In this document: positions 19,381-26,803 of the stretch, one piece after another
How positions within the stretch are numbered: the first letter of the stretch is position 1
Layout: each line of letters starts with the position of its first letter
Translations under genes and position numbers: made by a program
Notes under the pieces: generated by a model
Seen by the model: only the letters and a program-made list of their open reading frames with translations
What the model was told of the DNA's origin: nothing
The model's database searches: none
DNA from: Bacillota bacterium
GTDB taxonomy: Bacteria; Bacillota; Clostridia; Christensenellales; Aristaeellaceae
Assembly (NCBI GenBank): GCA_023402355.1
Contig: JAEXCG010000116.1
Location: 1 to 34,908, forward strand
DNA: 34,908 bases
Reading direction: 5' to 3'

Positions 19381-20475
19381 ATGGACGTGAAACAGGCATC
19401 GAAACGGGCGAAGATTTGGGCGGGATACGCCGCTTTTCTGATCTGCTGCTTTGCGGCGGGCTACCTCATCGCCTGGTCCGGCCACGCGGGCGGGGCGTCG
19501 ATCACCACGGGAAAGCTTTTCAGCACCGCAAAGGTGCTGGTGTTTTTCTGCCTTGGCGCGTATCTGCACATCCTGCTGCACGAGGCGGGGCACCTGCTGG
19601 CGGGCCTGTTGACGGGCTATCGCTTCGTTTCCTTCCGTATCGCGAGCTTTACCCTCGTGCGCAGGGGCCGGGGGTTCGCCATGCGCCGCTTTTCCATTCC
19701 GGGCACGGCGGGGCAGTGCCTGATGATGCCGGGAAATCGCGCAGGCGACCCGCCCTATGTCCTCTACAACCTGGGCGGCGTGCTGATGAATCTGCTGCTT
19801 TCCCTCGCGGCATGCTTTCTCCCCGGCGATTTTTTTCGCATGTTCAGCGCGGCGGGGTGGATTCTGGGCCTCTTTAACGGCATTCCGCTCAAGATCGGCG
19901 GCATTCCAAACGACGGCTACAACCTGTACGTCATGATGAAAAATCCGGCGGCGCGAAGGGCGTTCGCGGCGCAGCTATCCATCAACGGCCTGATGAGCGA
20001 AGGGAAGCGCCCGCGCGAGCTGCCCGAGGAGCTCTTTGCGCTTGAGCCGGCGGCGCGGGACCTTTTCAGCGTGACGCTGCGGCAGATGCGCTATGCGCGC
20101 GCGCTCGACGAAGGGAACCCGAGGCAGGCGCGGGAGGAGCTCGACGCCATGCAGCGGCACAGGGAGGCTCTCCCCGCCTTTTATCAGATGGAGCTGGACT
20201 GCGAACGCGCGTACCTGATGATGCTCTTTGAGGAAAGCTGCGAGGCGGTGGACCTCGTCTACGGACGCGAGGCGCGCGCTTTTGCTCAAAAGGCGCAGTT
20301 CATGCTTTCGCACCTGCGCGTGGAAATCGCCTATGCGCTGCAGTGCGAGGGAGACGTCGCGCGCGCAAGGGAGCTGTACCGCCGGGCCGAAAAATGTGCG
20401 GCGCTTTACCCGGTCGCGGGGGAGGCCGCCCTTGAGATGGACCTGATGCGCGCGTGGATGCGGCGCGTCGAATAG
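19381..20475 (+). CDS. M50-type membrane metallopeptidase with helical C-terminal region
   Basis: A 364-residue integral membrane protein. The zinc motif is HEAGH (67-71) at the start of a membrane helix. Downstream are YNLGGVLMNLLL (129-140) and the second metal segment NGIPLKIGGIPNDGYN (166-181), where D178-G179 fits the NPxPxxDG-type element of M50 site-2-protease relatives. The last 160 residues are soluble helices of TPR-like character (EGDVARARELYRRAEKC). M50 enzymes cut proteins inside or near the membrane. It starts 61 bp after the SH3-domain gene and may be transcribed with it. The target is unknown; the overall fold call is firm, the activity likely. Confidence 0.75.
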   Translation: MDVKQASKRAKIWAGYAAFLICCFAAGYLIAWSGHAGGASITTGKLFSTAKVLVFFCLGAYLHILLHEAGHLLAGLLTGYRFVSFRIASFTLVRRGRGFAMRRFSIPGTAGQCLMMPGNRAGDPPYVLYNLGGVLMNLLLSLAACFLPGDFFRMFSAAGWILGLFNGIPLKIGGIPNDGYNLYVMMKNPAARRAFAAQLSINGLMSEGKRPRELPEELFALEPAARDLFSVTLRQMRYARALDEGNPRQAREELDAMQRHREALPAFYQMELDCERAYLMMLFEESCEAVDLVYGREARAFAQKAQFMLSHLRVEIAYALQCEGDVARARELYRRAEKCAALYPVAGEAALEMDLMRAWMRRVE

Positions 20476-20500
20476 GGGCGGACTTTGCCGCGCTTACAGA

Positions 20501-20526
20501 AAGAAAAGCCCGGGCGATGCCCGGAC
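20501..20526 (-). terminator. intrinsic terminator of the XRE-PPK2 unit
   Basis: On the minus strand an 8-bp GC hairpin (20508-20515 with 20519-20526, one wobble, 3-base loop) is followed by TTTTCTT (20501-20507). Confidence 0.7.
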
Positions 20527-20535
20527 GTGGATGAA

Positions 20536-21402
20536 TCACTCTTCGCTTTCAAGGCGCTGCCTGCATACGGGCAGCGCTTTTTGCGCCTCCTCGGTGAGCT
20601 CCGGGTAGTGCGGGTCGATCTCCCGAAGCGTCTTTAAAATCGCCTCGGACACGAGATAGCGCGTGTACCACTTCTGGTCGGCGGGCAGCACGTACCACGG
20701 ACATTCGCGCGTGGCGGTGAAGTTGACCGCGTCCTCGTAGGCGGCGCTGAACTCCTCCCACATCTCTCGGTCGTCCAGATCGCCGGGGCTGAACTTCCAG
20801 TTCTTATCCCGATCGTCGATGCGCTCCAGAAAGCGCTCCTTCTGCACCTGCGGCGAGACGTTTAAAAAGAGCTTGAGCACGCGCGTGCCGGTGTCGTACA
20901 GGTATTGCTCGAAGTGGCGGATGTGGCGGTAGCGCTTATCAAAGAAGGTTGCGTCGTCCAGGCAGCGCTCCGCGAGGTTGTAGTGCTTGTAGAGCCCGTG
21001 CACCTTGACCACCAGCACGTCCTCGTAGTACGAGCGGTTGAAGATGGCGATCTTTCCGCGCTCCGGCAGGGCGGATACCGCGCGCCAGAGAAAATCGTGT
21101 GAGAGCTCCTCAAAGGAGGGCTGCTTAAAGCTCTTGACGATCACGCCCTGCGGGTTAATGCCGCTCATGACGTGGCGGATGGTGCTGTCCTTCCCGGCGG
21201 CGTCTCGCGCCTGCAGAATGATCAGCAGCCCTTCCTTTCCGTCCGCGTAGAGCATATCCTGAAGGGCGCTGATTTTCCTGAGGTTCCTTTGCGTCTTCTC
21301 GATCGCTTCGGCTTTACCCATGCCGTCATTTTGGCTGTCGGTCGGAAGCTCCCGAAGACAGAGCTTGCGCTCGCCGTCGTAGCGGTAACGTTTCAGGCCC
21401 AA
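20536..21402 (-). CDS. polyphosphate kinase 2 family protein
   Basis: A 288-residue PPK2-family polyphosphate:nucleotide phosphotransferase. Walker A-like QARDAAGKDST (64-74, K71) and FNRSYYEDVLV (121-131, lid and Walker B region) are diagnostic. The second motif form is that of the single-domain PPK2-related group that phosphorylates AMP or ADP (class III-like), as opposed to the FDRSWY of class I. NWKFSPGDLDDREMW and PWYVLPADQKWYTRY are further family segments. The enzyme uses polyphosphate to remake nucleoside di- or triphosphates in the cytoplasm. It starts with TTG at 21402 behind GAGGAGGAGG, 23 bp after the XRE-family gene on the same strand, so they form one unit. Confidence 0.9.
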   Translation of the reverse strand: MGLKRYRYDGERKLCLRELPTDSQNDGMGKAEAIEKTQRNLRKISALQDMLYADGKEGLLIILQARDAAGKDSTIRHVMSGINPQGVIVKSFKQPSFEELSHDFLWRAVSALPERGKIAIFNRSYYEDVLVVKVHGLYKHYNLAERCLDDATFFDKRYRHIRHFEQYLYDTGTRVLKLFLNVSPQVQKERFLERIDDRDKNWKFSPGDLDDREMWEEFSAAYEDAVNFTATRECPWYVLPADQKWYTRYLVSEAILKTLREIDPHYPELTEEAQKALPVCRQRLESEE

Positions 21403-21425
21403 GAAAACCCCTCCTCCTCAAGCGC

Positions 21426-22160
21426 TTACAGGCTTGCCTCCAGCCGCACGGCGCGGCCGATGAAGTTCACGTCGGCAGCGTCCAGCGTGTCGGCGCTGTA
21501 TTCCCGCCCGTAGCTTTGCAGCAGCACGCGCGTGGCGTCCAGCTTCTTCACCTTGCGAAGCGCGCGGTGGTTTTGATACTCGACCAGCATGATCGCCTCG
21601 TCGATCGGGCTTTGCGCGGGCACGATCAGCACGAGGTCGCCCGCGAGCACGCGAAAGCCGCGCATCGAGTCGTCCGGGGAAAGAAAGTAAAGCACCTTTT
21701 CCGGGTTTCCGCCCTCGATACGGCCGTTTTGAATCGGCAGCAGCCTGCGGTCTACGCTTTGCCAGGCGGCGTTCATGACCGGCACGGCCTTGAGCACGCC
21801 GGTGAGGGCGTCGAGCCAGATGCCGCTCGCGGCCGCGGACGATTCCTCCTGCGTGGAGGCGACCTTGACGGCCGCGGGCGCCGGAGCGGGGCGCGCGGGA
21901 GCAGGCGCTTTTTCCTGAGCCTTCAGCATTTCAAGGTCCACGGTCGCGGCGATTTCGTCCAGCGAGAAATCAGCCTCCGTCTGCTCGCGTAGGCCGATGG
22001 TGCGCAGGATGCGGCGCGCCTGATCGTCCTGAATGATGCGCTTGCCGCTTTCCACTTCGAGCAGATATTTTTCCGAAATGCCGCACTTGCGCGCGACCTG
22101 CTTCGGGGTCATCTTTTGTCTGGTGCGTTCGAGCAGGATGAGATCTCCCAAGCGGCTCAT
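21426..22160 (-). CDS. XRE-family regulator with S24/LexA-like C-terminal domain
   Basis: A 244-residue regulator. A Cro/CI helix-turn-helix fills residues 4-55 (MTPKQVARKCGISEKYLLEVESGK). An Ala/Pro-rich linker (83-100) follows. The C-terminal domain resembles the S24 peptidase fold of LexA/CI: DDSMRGFRVLAGDLV holds the Ser position (S165). In an ungapped alignment with Escherichia coli LexA the catalytic Lys156 falls on Arg202 (RALRKVKK), so self-cleavage is doubtful and the domain may only sense or dimerise. GGAGGAGG precedes the ATG. It is followed by the PPK2 gene, which suggests control of polyphosphate or stress metabolism, perhaps with autoregulation. Confidence 0.8.
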   Translation of the reverse strand: MSRLGDLILLERTRQKMTPKQVARKCGISEKYLLEVESGKRIIQDDQARRILRTIGLREQTEADFSLDEIAATVDLEMLKAQEKAPAPARPAPAPAAVKVASTQEESSAAASGIWLDALTGVLKAVPVMNAAWQSVDRRLLPIQNGRIEGGNPEKVLYFLSPDDSMRGFRVLAGDLVLIVPAQSPIDEAIMLVEYQNHRALRKVKKLDATRVLLQSYGREYSADTLDAADVNFIGRAVRLEASL

Positions 22161-22201
22161 GACGGTTTCCTCCTCCTATAAAACAAATGTCGACGGTAAT
22201 T

Positions 22202-22229
22202 AGTATAGCACAGCCGCGGACAAAGGCAA
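22202..22229 (-). promoter_or_regulatory. promoter of the XRE-PPK2 operon
   Basis: On the minus strand TTGCCT (22224-22229), 16 bp, TATACT (22202-22207), 41 bp before the ATG. Confidence 0.5.
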
Positions 22230-22368
22230 GCGCGGGCGGGAAAAATCGTATTTTTATCGGCATTTGCGCATACGGTCCAGGGAAATGCCGGGCAGGGCGG
22301 CCTTTTTTACGCGCGCGACAAAAATCGCGCGTATCCCGGAAAATCCCCTATTCATTCGGAAAAAAACA

Positions 22369-22377
22369 TGATATAAT
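22369..22377 (+). promoter_or_regulatory. extended -10 promoter of the NifU-like/GGGtGRT operon
   Basis: TGATATAAT at 22369-22377 is an extended -10 (TGnTATAAT). No good -35 lies 16-18 bp upstream. An inverted repeat (TACGCGCG...CGCGCGTA, about 22308-22333) stands just upstream and could be a regulator site. Confidence 0.55.
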
Positions 22378-22436
22378 TAATTGGATAATGCTAAGCCTTG
22401 TGCTGCGACTATCTTTAGATAGGAGGAATCAATTCA

Positions 22437-23138
22437 ATGCAATACTCCAAGGAAGTTGAAGAAATGGTCTGTATCGCCAAGGGCCCGAACCACGGCCCGG
22501 CGCCCATTCCCGAAGAGGGCAAGTGGGTGCAGGCGAAGGAGATCAAGGACATTTCCGGCCTTACGCACGGTATCGGCTGGTGCGCTCCCCAGCAGGGCGC
22601 GTGCAAGCTGACGCTGAACGTGAAGCAGGGCGTCATCGAAGAGGCGCTGGTGGAGACCATCGGCTGCTCGGGCATGACGCACTCCGCCGCGATGGCCAGC
22701 GAAATCCTGCCCGGCAAGACGATCCTGGAGGCGATGAATACCGACCTGGTGTGCGACGCCATCAATACCGCCATGCGCGAGCTGTTCCTGCAGATCGTCT
22801 ACGGCCGCACCCAGTCCGCCTTCTCCGACGACGGCCTGGTCATCGGCGCGGGCCTGGAGGACCTGGGCAAGGGCCTGCGTTCGCAGGTGGGCACCATGTA
22901 CGGCACCAAGCTTAAGGGTACCCGCTATCTGGAGATGGCCGAGGGCTACGTGCTCAAGCTCGCCATCGACAAGGACGATCAGGTCTGCGGCTATCAGTTC
23001 CTGTCCCTGGGCAAGATGATGGACGCCATCAAGAAGGGCATGTCCCCCAACGAGGCCTACGAAAAGAACATCGGCACCTACGGCCGGTTCAAGGCTGAAG
23101 ACGGCGCGGTCAAGTGGATCGACCCGCGCAAGCAGTAA
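22437..23138 (+). CDS. NifU/IscU-like iron-sulfur scaffold-related protein
   Basis: A 233-residue protein whose first 130 residues resemble the NifU N-terminal/IscU scaffold. GCSGMTHSAAMASEILPGKT (76-95) parallels the GCxSxxASSSMxTExxxGKT block around the second scaffold cysteine. Cysteines at 49, 56, 77 and 106 are candidates for cluster ligands. The extra C-terminal region (about 135-233) is not part of normal IscU and contains YLEMAEGYVLKLAIDKDDQV. Start: ATG at 22437 behind TAGGAGG. The gene is followed after 17 bp by a GGGtGRT-family gene; the two families are usual neighbours in anaerobic Firmicutes. Cluster assembly is inferred from the fold; the client protein and pathway are unknown. 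Confidence 0.8.
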   Translation: MQYSKEVEEMVCIAKGPNHGPAPIPEEGKWVQAKEIKDISGLTHGIGWCAPQQGACKLTLNVKQGVIEEALVETIGCSGMTHSAAMASEILPGKTILEAMNTDLVCDAINTAMRELFLQIVYGRTQSAFSDDGLVIGAGLEDLGKGLRSQVGTMYGTKLKGTRYLEMAEGYVLKLAIDKDDQVCGYQFLSLGKMMDAIKKGMSPNEAYEKNIGTYGRFKAEDGAVKWIDPRKQ

Positions 23139-23155
23139 TAGGAGGTGTGCAGGAA

Positions 23156-24172
23156 ATGGCTCTGTTTGAAGGATATGAACGTCGCATGCCCCAGCTCCAG
23201 CCTGTCCTCGAGAAGTACGGCTTCAAGGATTTTGAAGAGCTGAAGGCTTTCAACAACGCCAAGGGCGTGGACGCCTATAAAATCGTGGAGGGCATTCAGC
23301 CCATCGCCTTTGAAAACGCCAAGTGGGCCTACGAGTTGGGCGCGGCCATCGCGCTGAAGAAGGGCGTCAAGACCGCCGCCGAGGCCGCCAAGTGCATCGG
23401 CGAAGGCCTGCAGGCTTTCTGCATCCCCGGCTCCGTCGCCGACCAGCGCCAGGTGGGCCTGGGCCACGGCAACCTGGGCGCCATGCTGCTCGACGAGAAG
23501 ACCGAGTGCTTCGCGTTCCTCGCGGGCCACGAGTCCTTCGCCGCGGCGGAGGGCGCCATCGGCATCGCCCGCAACGCGAACAAGGTGCGCAAGAACCCGC
23601 TGCGCGTCATCCTGAACGGCCTGGGCAAGGACGCCGCGATGATCATCTCGCGCATCAACGGCTTTACCTATGTGCAGACCAAGTACGATTACCTCTCCGC
23701 CGACGTGAAGGAAGACCACGCGCTCAGCGTCGTGAGCGAGACGGCCTACTCCAGCGGCGAGCGCGCCAAGGTCCGCTGCTACGGCGCGGACGACGTGCGC
23801 GAGGGCGTGGCCGTCATGTGGCACGAGGGCGTGGACGTTTCCATCACCGGCAACTCCACCAACCCCACCCGCTTCCAGCACCCGGTCGCCGGCACCTACA
23901 AGAAGGAATGCTGGGAAGCCGGCAAGCAGTACTTCTCCGTGGCCTCCGGCGGCGGCACGGGCCGCACGCTGCACCCGGACAACATGGCCGCCGGCCCCGC
24001 CTCTTACGGCATGACCGACACCATGGGCCGCATGCATTCCGATGCGCAGTTCGCGGGCAGTTCGTCCGTTCCGGCGCACGTGGAAATGATGGGCCTGATC
24101 GGCATGGGCAACAACCCCATGGTCGGAGCGACCGTGGCCGTGGCCGTGGCGGTCGAGGAAGCATCCAAGTAA
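23156..24172 (+). CDS. GGGtGRT-family protein, function unknown
   Basis: A 338-residue protein of the GGGtGRT family (Pfam group named after its motif). The motif GGGTGRT lies at 265-271 in VASGGGTGRTLHPDNM. Other strongly patterned segments are GSVADQRQVGLGHGNLGAML, LAGHESFAAAEGAIGIARN, TGNSTNPTRFQHPVAGTYKK and GLIGMGNNPMVGATVAVAVA. It has no signal peptide or membrane helix and no recognised catalytic motif. The ATG at 23156 is preceded by AGGAGGT. It sits second in an operon after a NifU-like scaffold protein and is closed by a terminator, so the two probably act together. High GC and regular codon use fit strong expression. Reaction unknown. Confidence 0.88.
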   Translation: MALFEGYERRMPQLQPVLEKYGFKDFEELKAFNNAKGVDAYKIVEGIQPIAFENAKWAYELGAAIALKKGVKTAAEAAKCIGEGLQAFCIPGSVADQRQVGLGHGNLGAMLLDEKTECFAFLAGHESFAAAEGAIGIARNANKVRKNPLRVILNGLGKDAAMIISRINGFTYVQTKYDYLSADVKEDHALSVVSETAYSSGERAKVRCYGADDVREGVAVMWHEGVDVSITGNSTNPTRFQHPVAGTYKKECWEAGKQYFSVASGGGTGRTLHPDNMAAGPASYGMTDTMGRMHSDAQFAGSSSVPAHVEMMGLIGMGNNPMVGATVAVAVAVEEASK

Positions 24173-24186
24173 TTCAGTTTGTTTGC

Positions 24187-24217
24187 AGAGCTCTCCGGGC
24201 GACCGGGGAGCTCTTTT
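24187..24217 (+). terminator. intrinsic terminator of the NifU-like/GGGtGRT operon
   Basis: Arms 24187-24198 and 24203-24214 (12 bp, one G-T pair), 4-base loop, then TTTT. Confidence 0.85.
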
Positions 24218-24293
24218 CGTATTTAACTGTCGCCGAGACCGCTGTCACAGGCGACCGGCGCGCGCATACGCTGACAGGGGGAGGGGATGACGA

Positions 24294-24770
24294 GTGGCGA
24301 CGGTCTATGACCGCGAAAAGGCGGTCGCGTATGCGAAGCGTTGGGCGTTCGCGCGCAATCCCGATTATCTCGACTTTCAGGGGCTGGGCGGGGATTGCAG
24401 CAACTTTGTCTCTCAATGTCTGTACGCGGGGTGCGGCGTCATGAACTATACGCCGACCTACGGGTGGTACTACATAGACAGCAACCGGCGCACCGCGTCG
24501 TGGACGGGCGTTTCTTACCTGCACAGCTTTCTCGTGAGCAATCGGGGCGTCGGGCCGTTCGCCCAGGAGGTGGAGAATGCGGCGGTCGAGATCGGCGACG
24601 TGGTGCAGCTCGGGTTCAGGGGAACGCCCTATACGCATACCGCCCTCATCGTCGGGGTGGAGGCGGGGGAAATCTACGTCGCGGCGCACACGCTGGACGC
24701 TTGGTGGCGGCCGCTTTCCAACTACCGCCAGCAAAACAGGCGATTTCTGCACATCGAAGCCCGTAAGTGA
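24294..24770 (+). CDS. amidase-domain (Amidase_6) protein
   Basis: A 158-residue protein matching the putative amidase domain (Amidase_6) found in clostridial and bacillar wall-related proteins. It starts directly with the domain: YDREKAVAYAKRWA, then GGDCSNFVSQCLYAG, where C35 is the likely nucleophile, and THTALIVG with H115. The fold is NlpC/CHAP-like, so the enzyme may cleave amide bonds in peptidoglycan or related peptides. No signal peptide is visible, unusual for a wall enzyme; many relatives carry one or a long N-terminal arm. GTG at 24294 is used because the GGGGGAGGGG ribosome site lies about seven bases before it and the ATG at 24287 is out of frame. Confidence 0.8.
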   Translation: MATVYDREKAVAYAKRWAFARNPDYLDFQGLGGDCSNFVSQCLYAGCGVMNYTPTYGWYYIDSNRRTASWTGVSYLHSFLVSNRGVGPFAQEVENAAVEIGDVVQLGFRGTPYTHTALIVGVEAGEIYVAAHTLDAWWRPLSNYRQQNRRFLHIEARK

Positions 24771-24835
24771 GCGCGCATCCATGCCGTCTGGCACGCCTTT
24801 CAGCGCGAAACGAAGTTCCGCTTTTTGCACGCGTG

Positions 24836-24844
24836 TGTTAGAAT
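24836..24844 (+). promoter_or_regulatory. extended -10 promoter of the WYL regulator gene
   Basis: TGTTAGAAT (24836-24844), an extended -10, with no convincing -35. It is 35 bp before the ATG. Confidence 0.4.
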
Positions 24845-24879
24845 AAAGCGTAGATCAAAAAGGCGATGGAGAGAAGCGC

Positions 24880-25794
24880 ATGAAGACGGACCGGCTTTTG
24901 GGCATTGCGATGGCAATTTTACGGGAGGGAAAGACGACCGCGCCGCAGCTCGCGCAAAGATTTGAGGTATCGCGCCGCACGATCGGCCGCGACGTGGAAG
25001 CGCTGTGCCGCGCGGGCATCCCGATCGTGACGGAGCAGGGCAACGGCGGCGGCATCTCCATCGCGGAGGGCTATCGGGTCGACGCGGCGCTGCTGACGCG
25101 CGAGGAGCTGGAGGCGATCCTCGCGGGCGTGCGGGGCCTCGACAGCGTGTCCTCTGCGCCGCGCGCGGACGCCCTGCGGGACAAGCTGCAGGGGAGGGGC
25201 CGGATCGCTGCGACGGACGGCGTGCTGATCGACCTCGCGTCGCACTACCGGGATTCGCTCACGGAAAAGATCGGCTGCATCCGGCGGGCGATTCGCGAAA
25301 AGCGGCTGATCCGCTTTACCTATTACGCCGAAAAAGGCGAAAGCGAACGCCTCGTGGAGCCGTATTTTTTGCTCTTTCAGTGGACGGACTGGTACGTGTA
25401 CGGCTATTGCAGGCAGCGCGAGGGCTTTCGCCTCTTCAAGCTTACGCGCCTTTGGCATTGCGAGCTGCTGGACGAGCCGTTTTCGCCGCGCGATGTGCGC
25501 GCGGAGGACGTCGACCCCGATCGATACTTTACCGATTCTATTCAGTTTTCGGGCCTGTTCGAGGAGCGCGTGCGCTATCGCCTGATCGAAGAGTACGGCC
25601 CGCAGAGCTTTACCCGCGCGGCGGACGGGAGGCTGCTCCTGTCCGTAGGGTTTGCCAGCGACACGGAAATGCTTAGATGGGCCCTGAGCTTTGGCGACGC
25701 GCTGGAGGTACTGCATCCCTCCAGCCTTCGCGAGGAGATCGCGCGGCAGGCGCGCAGCCTCTGCGCGCGGGAAAAGGGCGAGAACGCGCCATAG
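24880..25794 (+). CDS. HTH/WYL-domain transcriptional regulator (YafY type)
   Basis: A 304-residue regulator. The N-terminal winged helix (about 5-60) reads TTAPQLAQRFEVSRRTIGRD, typical of HTH_11 in YafY/DeoR-like proteins. The WYL domain (about 140-215) contains IRFTYYAEKGES, then WTDWYVYGYCRQREGFRLFK, which holds the Trp-Tyr-x signature. A C-terminal extension (WCX-type) follows. WYL domains bind nucleotides or other ligands and regulate transport, DNA damage or defence genes. Here no clear target is adjacent: downstream lies a palindromic intergenic element and a convergent ABC operon. ATG at 24880 follows GATGGAGAG. Confidence 0.87.
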   Translation: MKTDRLLGIAMAILREGKTTAPQLAQRFEVSRRTIGRDVEALCRAGIPIVTEQGNGGGISIAEGYRVDAALLTREELEAILAGVRGLDSVSSAPRADALRDKLQGRGRIAATDGVLIDLASHYRDSLTEKIGCIRRAIREKRLIRFTYYAEKGESERLVEPYFLLFQWTDWYVYGYCRQREGFRLFKLTRLWHCELLDEPFSPRDVRAEDVDPDRYFTDSIQFSGLFEERVRYRLIEEYGPQSFTRAADGRLLLSVGFASDTEMLRWALSFGDALEVLHPSSLREEIARQARSLCAREKGENAP

Positions 25795-25801
25795 TACACG
25801 T

Positions 25802-26012
25802 AGACGGCCGGGCGTCTCAGACTGATGACAAACCCATCGAAGACAGATAAACCCAAAGCCGTCTGCAAGACTGCAATCGTATCGCCCGGCTTTGCCGGGC
25901 GGGCGGGGCTTTTTCCGCAGCAAAACGCAGTTTTGCGAAGTGAAAAAATCACCCGTAAACTCGACAAAGGGGCGTACGCCCCTTTGTCGACGCGCTAAGA
26001 CGGCCGGGCGTC
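25802..26012. repeat. palindrome-rich intergenic element between 15-bp direct repeats
   Basis: AGACGGCCGGGCGTC occurs at 25802-25816 and again at 25998-26012. The 181 bp between hold three hairpins: CGCCCGGC-TTT-GCCGGGCG (25883-25901), GCAAAAC-GCA-GTTTTGC (25920-25936) nested between a T-run and an A-run, and a 30-bp perfect palindrome (25961-25990). No reading frame of note. It looks like a small non-autonomous element or repeated intergenic unit, inserted with duplication of its flank. Copy number elsewhere is unknown from this window. Confidence 0.55.
25961..25990. repeat. 30-bp perfect palindrome
   Basis: Two 15-base halves (TCGACAAAGGGGCGT and its exact reverse complement) with no central gap. 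Alone it could extrude as a cruciform, form an RNA hairpin or bind a dimeric protein. Confidence 0.85.
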
Positions 26013-26035
26013 GTGAGACGACCGACCGTCTTTTT
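25998..26035 (+). terminator. intrinsic terminator
   Basis: Left arm 25998-26012 (the second direct-repeat copy), loop GTGA, right arm 26017-26031 with two mismatches, then TTTTT on the plus strand. It probably ends the WYL transcript, giving an unusually long 3' region of about 240 bases. Confidence 0.65.
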
Positions 26036-26059
26036 CGTCCTATGAGAGGCGTTTTCGCT

Positions 26060-26803
26060 TTAGGTACGCTCGAACGCGATGCCCTCGCGCCGCAGGGCGC
26101 GAACGCCAAATGCCCTTTCGACCGCGGGCAGCAGCGCGCCGTCTTCAGGTTCGCCGCAGAAGAGCAGCCGTCCGCCGTGCAGCAGCGCCGCCCGGTCGCA
26201 GAGGGAAAGCGCCTGCCCGATGTCGTGCAGCACGACGACGACGCAGCGCCCTTCGTCCCGCAGGGCGCGCAGGATCTGCATGAGCTCAAGCTGGTGCGCG
26301 ATGTCCAGAAAGGTCGTGGGCTCGTCGAGCAGCAGGTTCTGGGCGTCCTGCGCGACGAGCATGGCGAGGTAAGCCTTTTGCCGTTCCCCACCGGAGAGCG
26401 TGCGCAAATCGCGCTGCGCGTAGCCTTCAAGGCCGGTGAGCTTAAGCGCCCGCTCGATGGCCTCATCGTCCGCCTTCGTGCGCACGCGCGAGAAACCGAG
26501 GTACGGGAAGCGTCCGTGCGCGACGAGCGAGGCGACGCTGATGGCGGGCACCGCGCGGGACTGGGGCAAGAACGCGAGCGTGCGCGCCAGGGCCTTGGGC
26601 GCATAAGAGGCGGCGGGGCGGCCGTCGATCAAGACCTCGCCCTGGGCGGGGAGCAGGCGGGCCATCAGGCGCAGCAGCGTGGATTTGCCGCTGCCGTTGG
26701 GGCCGATCAGCGCCGTGATCGCGTTGTCGGGCGCGAAGAGAGCGATGTCCCGCAGCACGGGCGCGCTGTCATAGGCAAAGGAGACGCCGCGAAGATCAAT
26801 CAT
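26060..26803 (-). CDS. FecE/BtuD-type ABC transporter ATPase
   Basis: A 247-residue ATPase of an iron-siderophore/heme/cobalamin importer. Walker A is GPNGSGKST (34-42), the Q-loop FLPQ (Q81), signature LSGGERQ (136-142), Walker B LLLDEP (157-162) and the switch His H193 in VLHDIGQALS. AHGRFPYLGF before the helical domain is typical of the FecE group. The ATG at 26803 overlaps the permease stop by eight bases, so it is the third gene of the operon. The same frame is open further upstream but only within the permease. It powers uptake at the inner face of the membrane. Cargo unknown. Confidence 0.9.
   Translation of the reverse strand: MIDLRGVSFAYDSAPVLRDIALFAPDNAITALIGPNGSGKSTLLRLMARLLPAQGEVLIDGRPAASYAPKALARTLAFLPQSRAVPAISVASLVAHGRFPYLGFSRVRTKADDEAIERALKLTGLEGYAQRDLRTLSGGERQKAYLAMLVAQDAQNLLLDEPTTFLDIAHQLELMQILRALRDEGRCVVVVLHDIGQALSLCDRAALLHGGRLLFCGEPEDGALLPAVERAFGVRALRREGIAFERT

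Noticed and set aside
23323..24444. 373-codon plus-strand open frame overlapping the GGGtGRT gene
   Set aside because: It is an Arg/His/Gly-rich shift of the real frame with no ribosome site and it runs through the terminator.
25883..25915. Hairpin followed by TTTTT as a terminator for the WYL gene
   Set aside because: The T-run is separated from the stem by about eight G/C bases, too far for an intrinsic terminator; the hairpin at 25998-26035 fits better.
24919..26604. 561-codon minus-strand open frame spanning the WYL gene and the palindromic element
   Set aside because: It crosses a well-supported plus-strand regulator and a non-coding repeat; its composition is Arg/Ser/Ala-rich noise.
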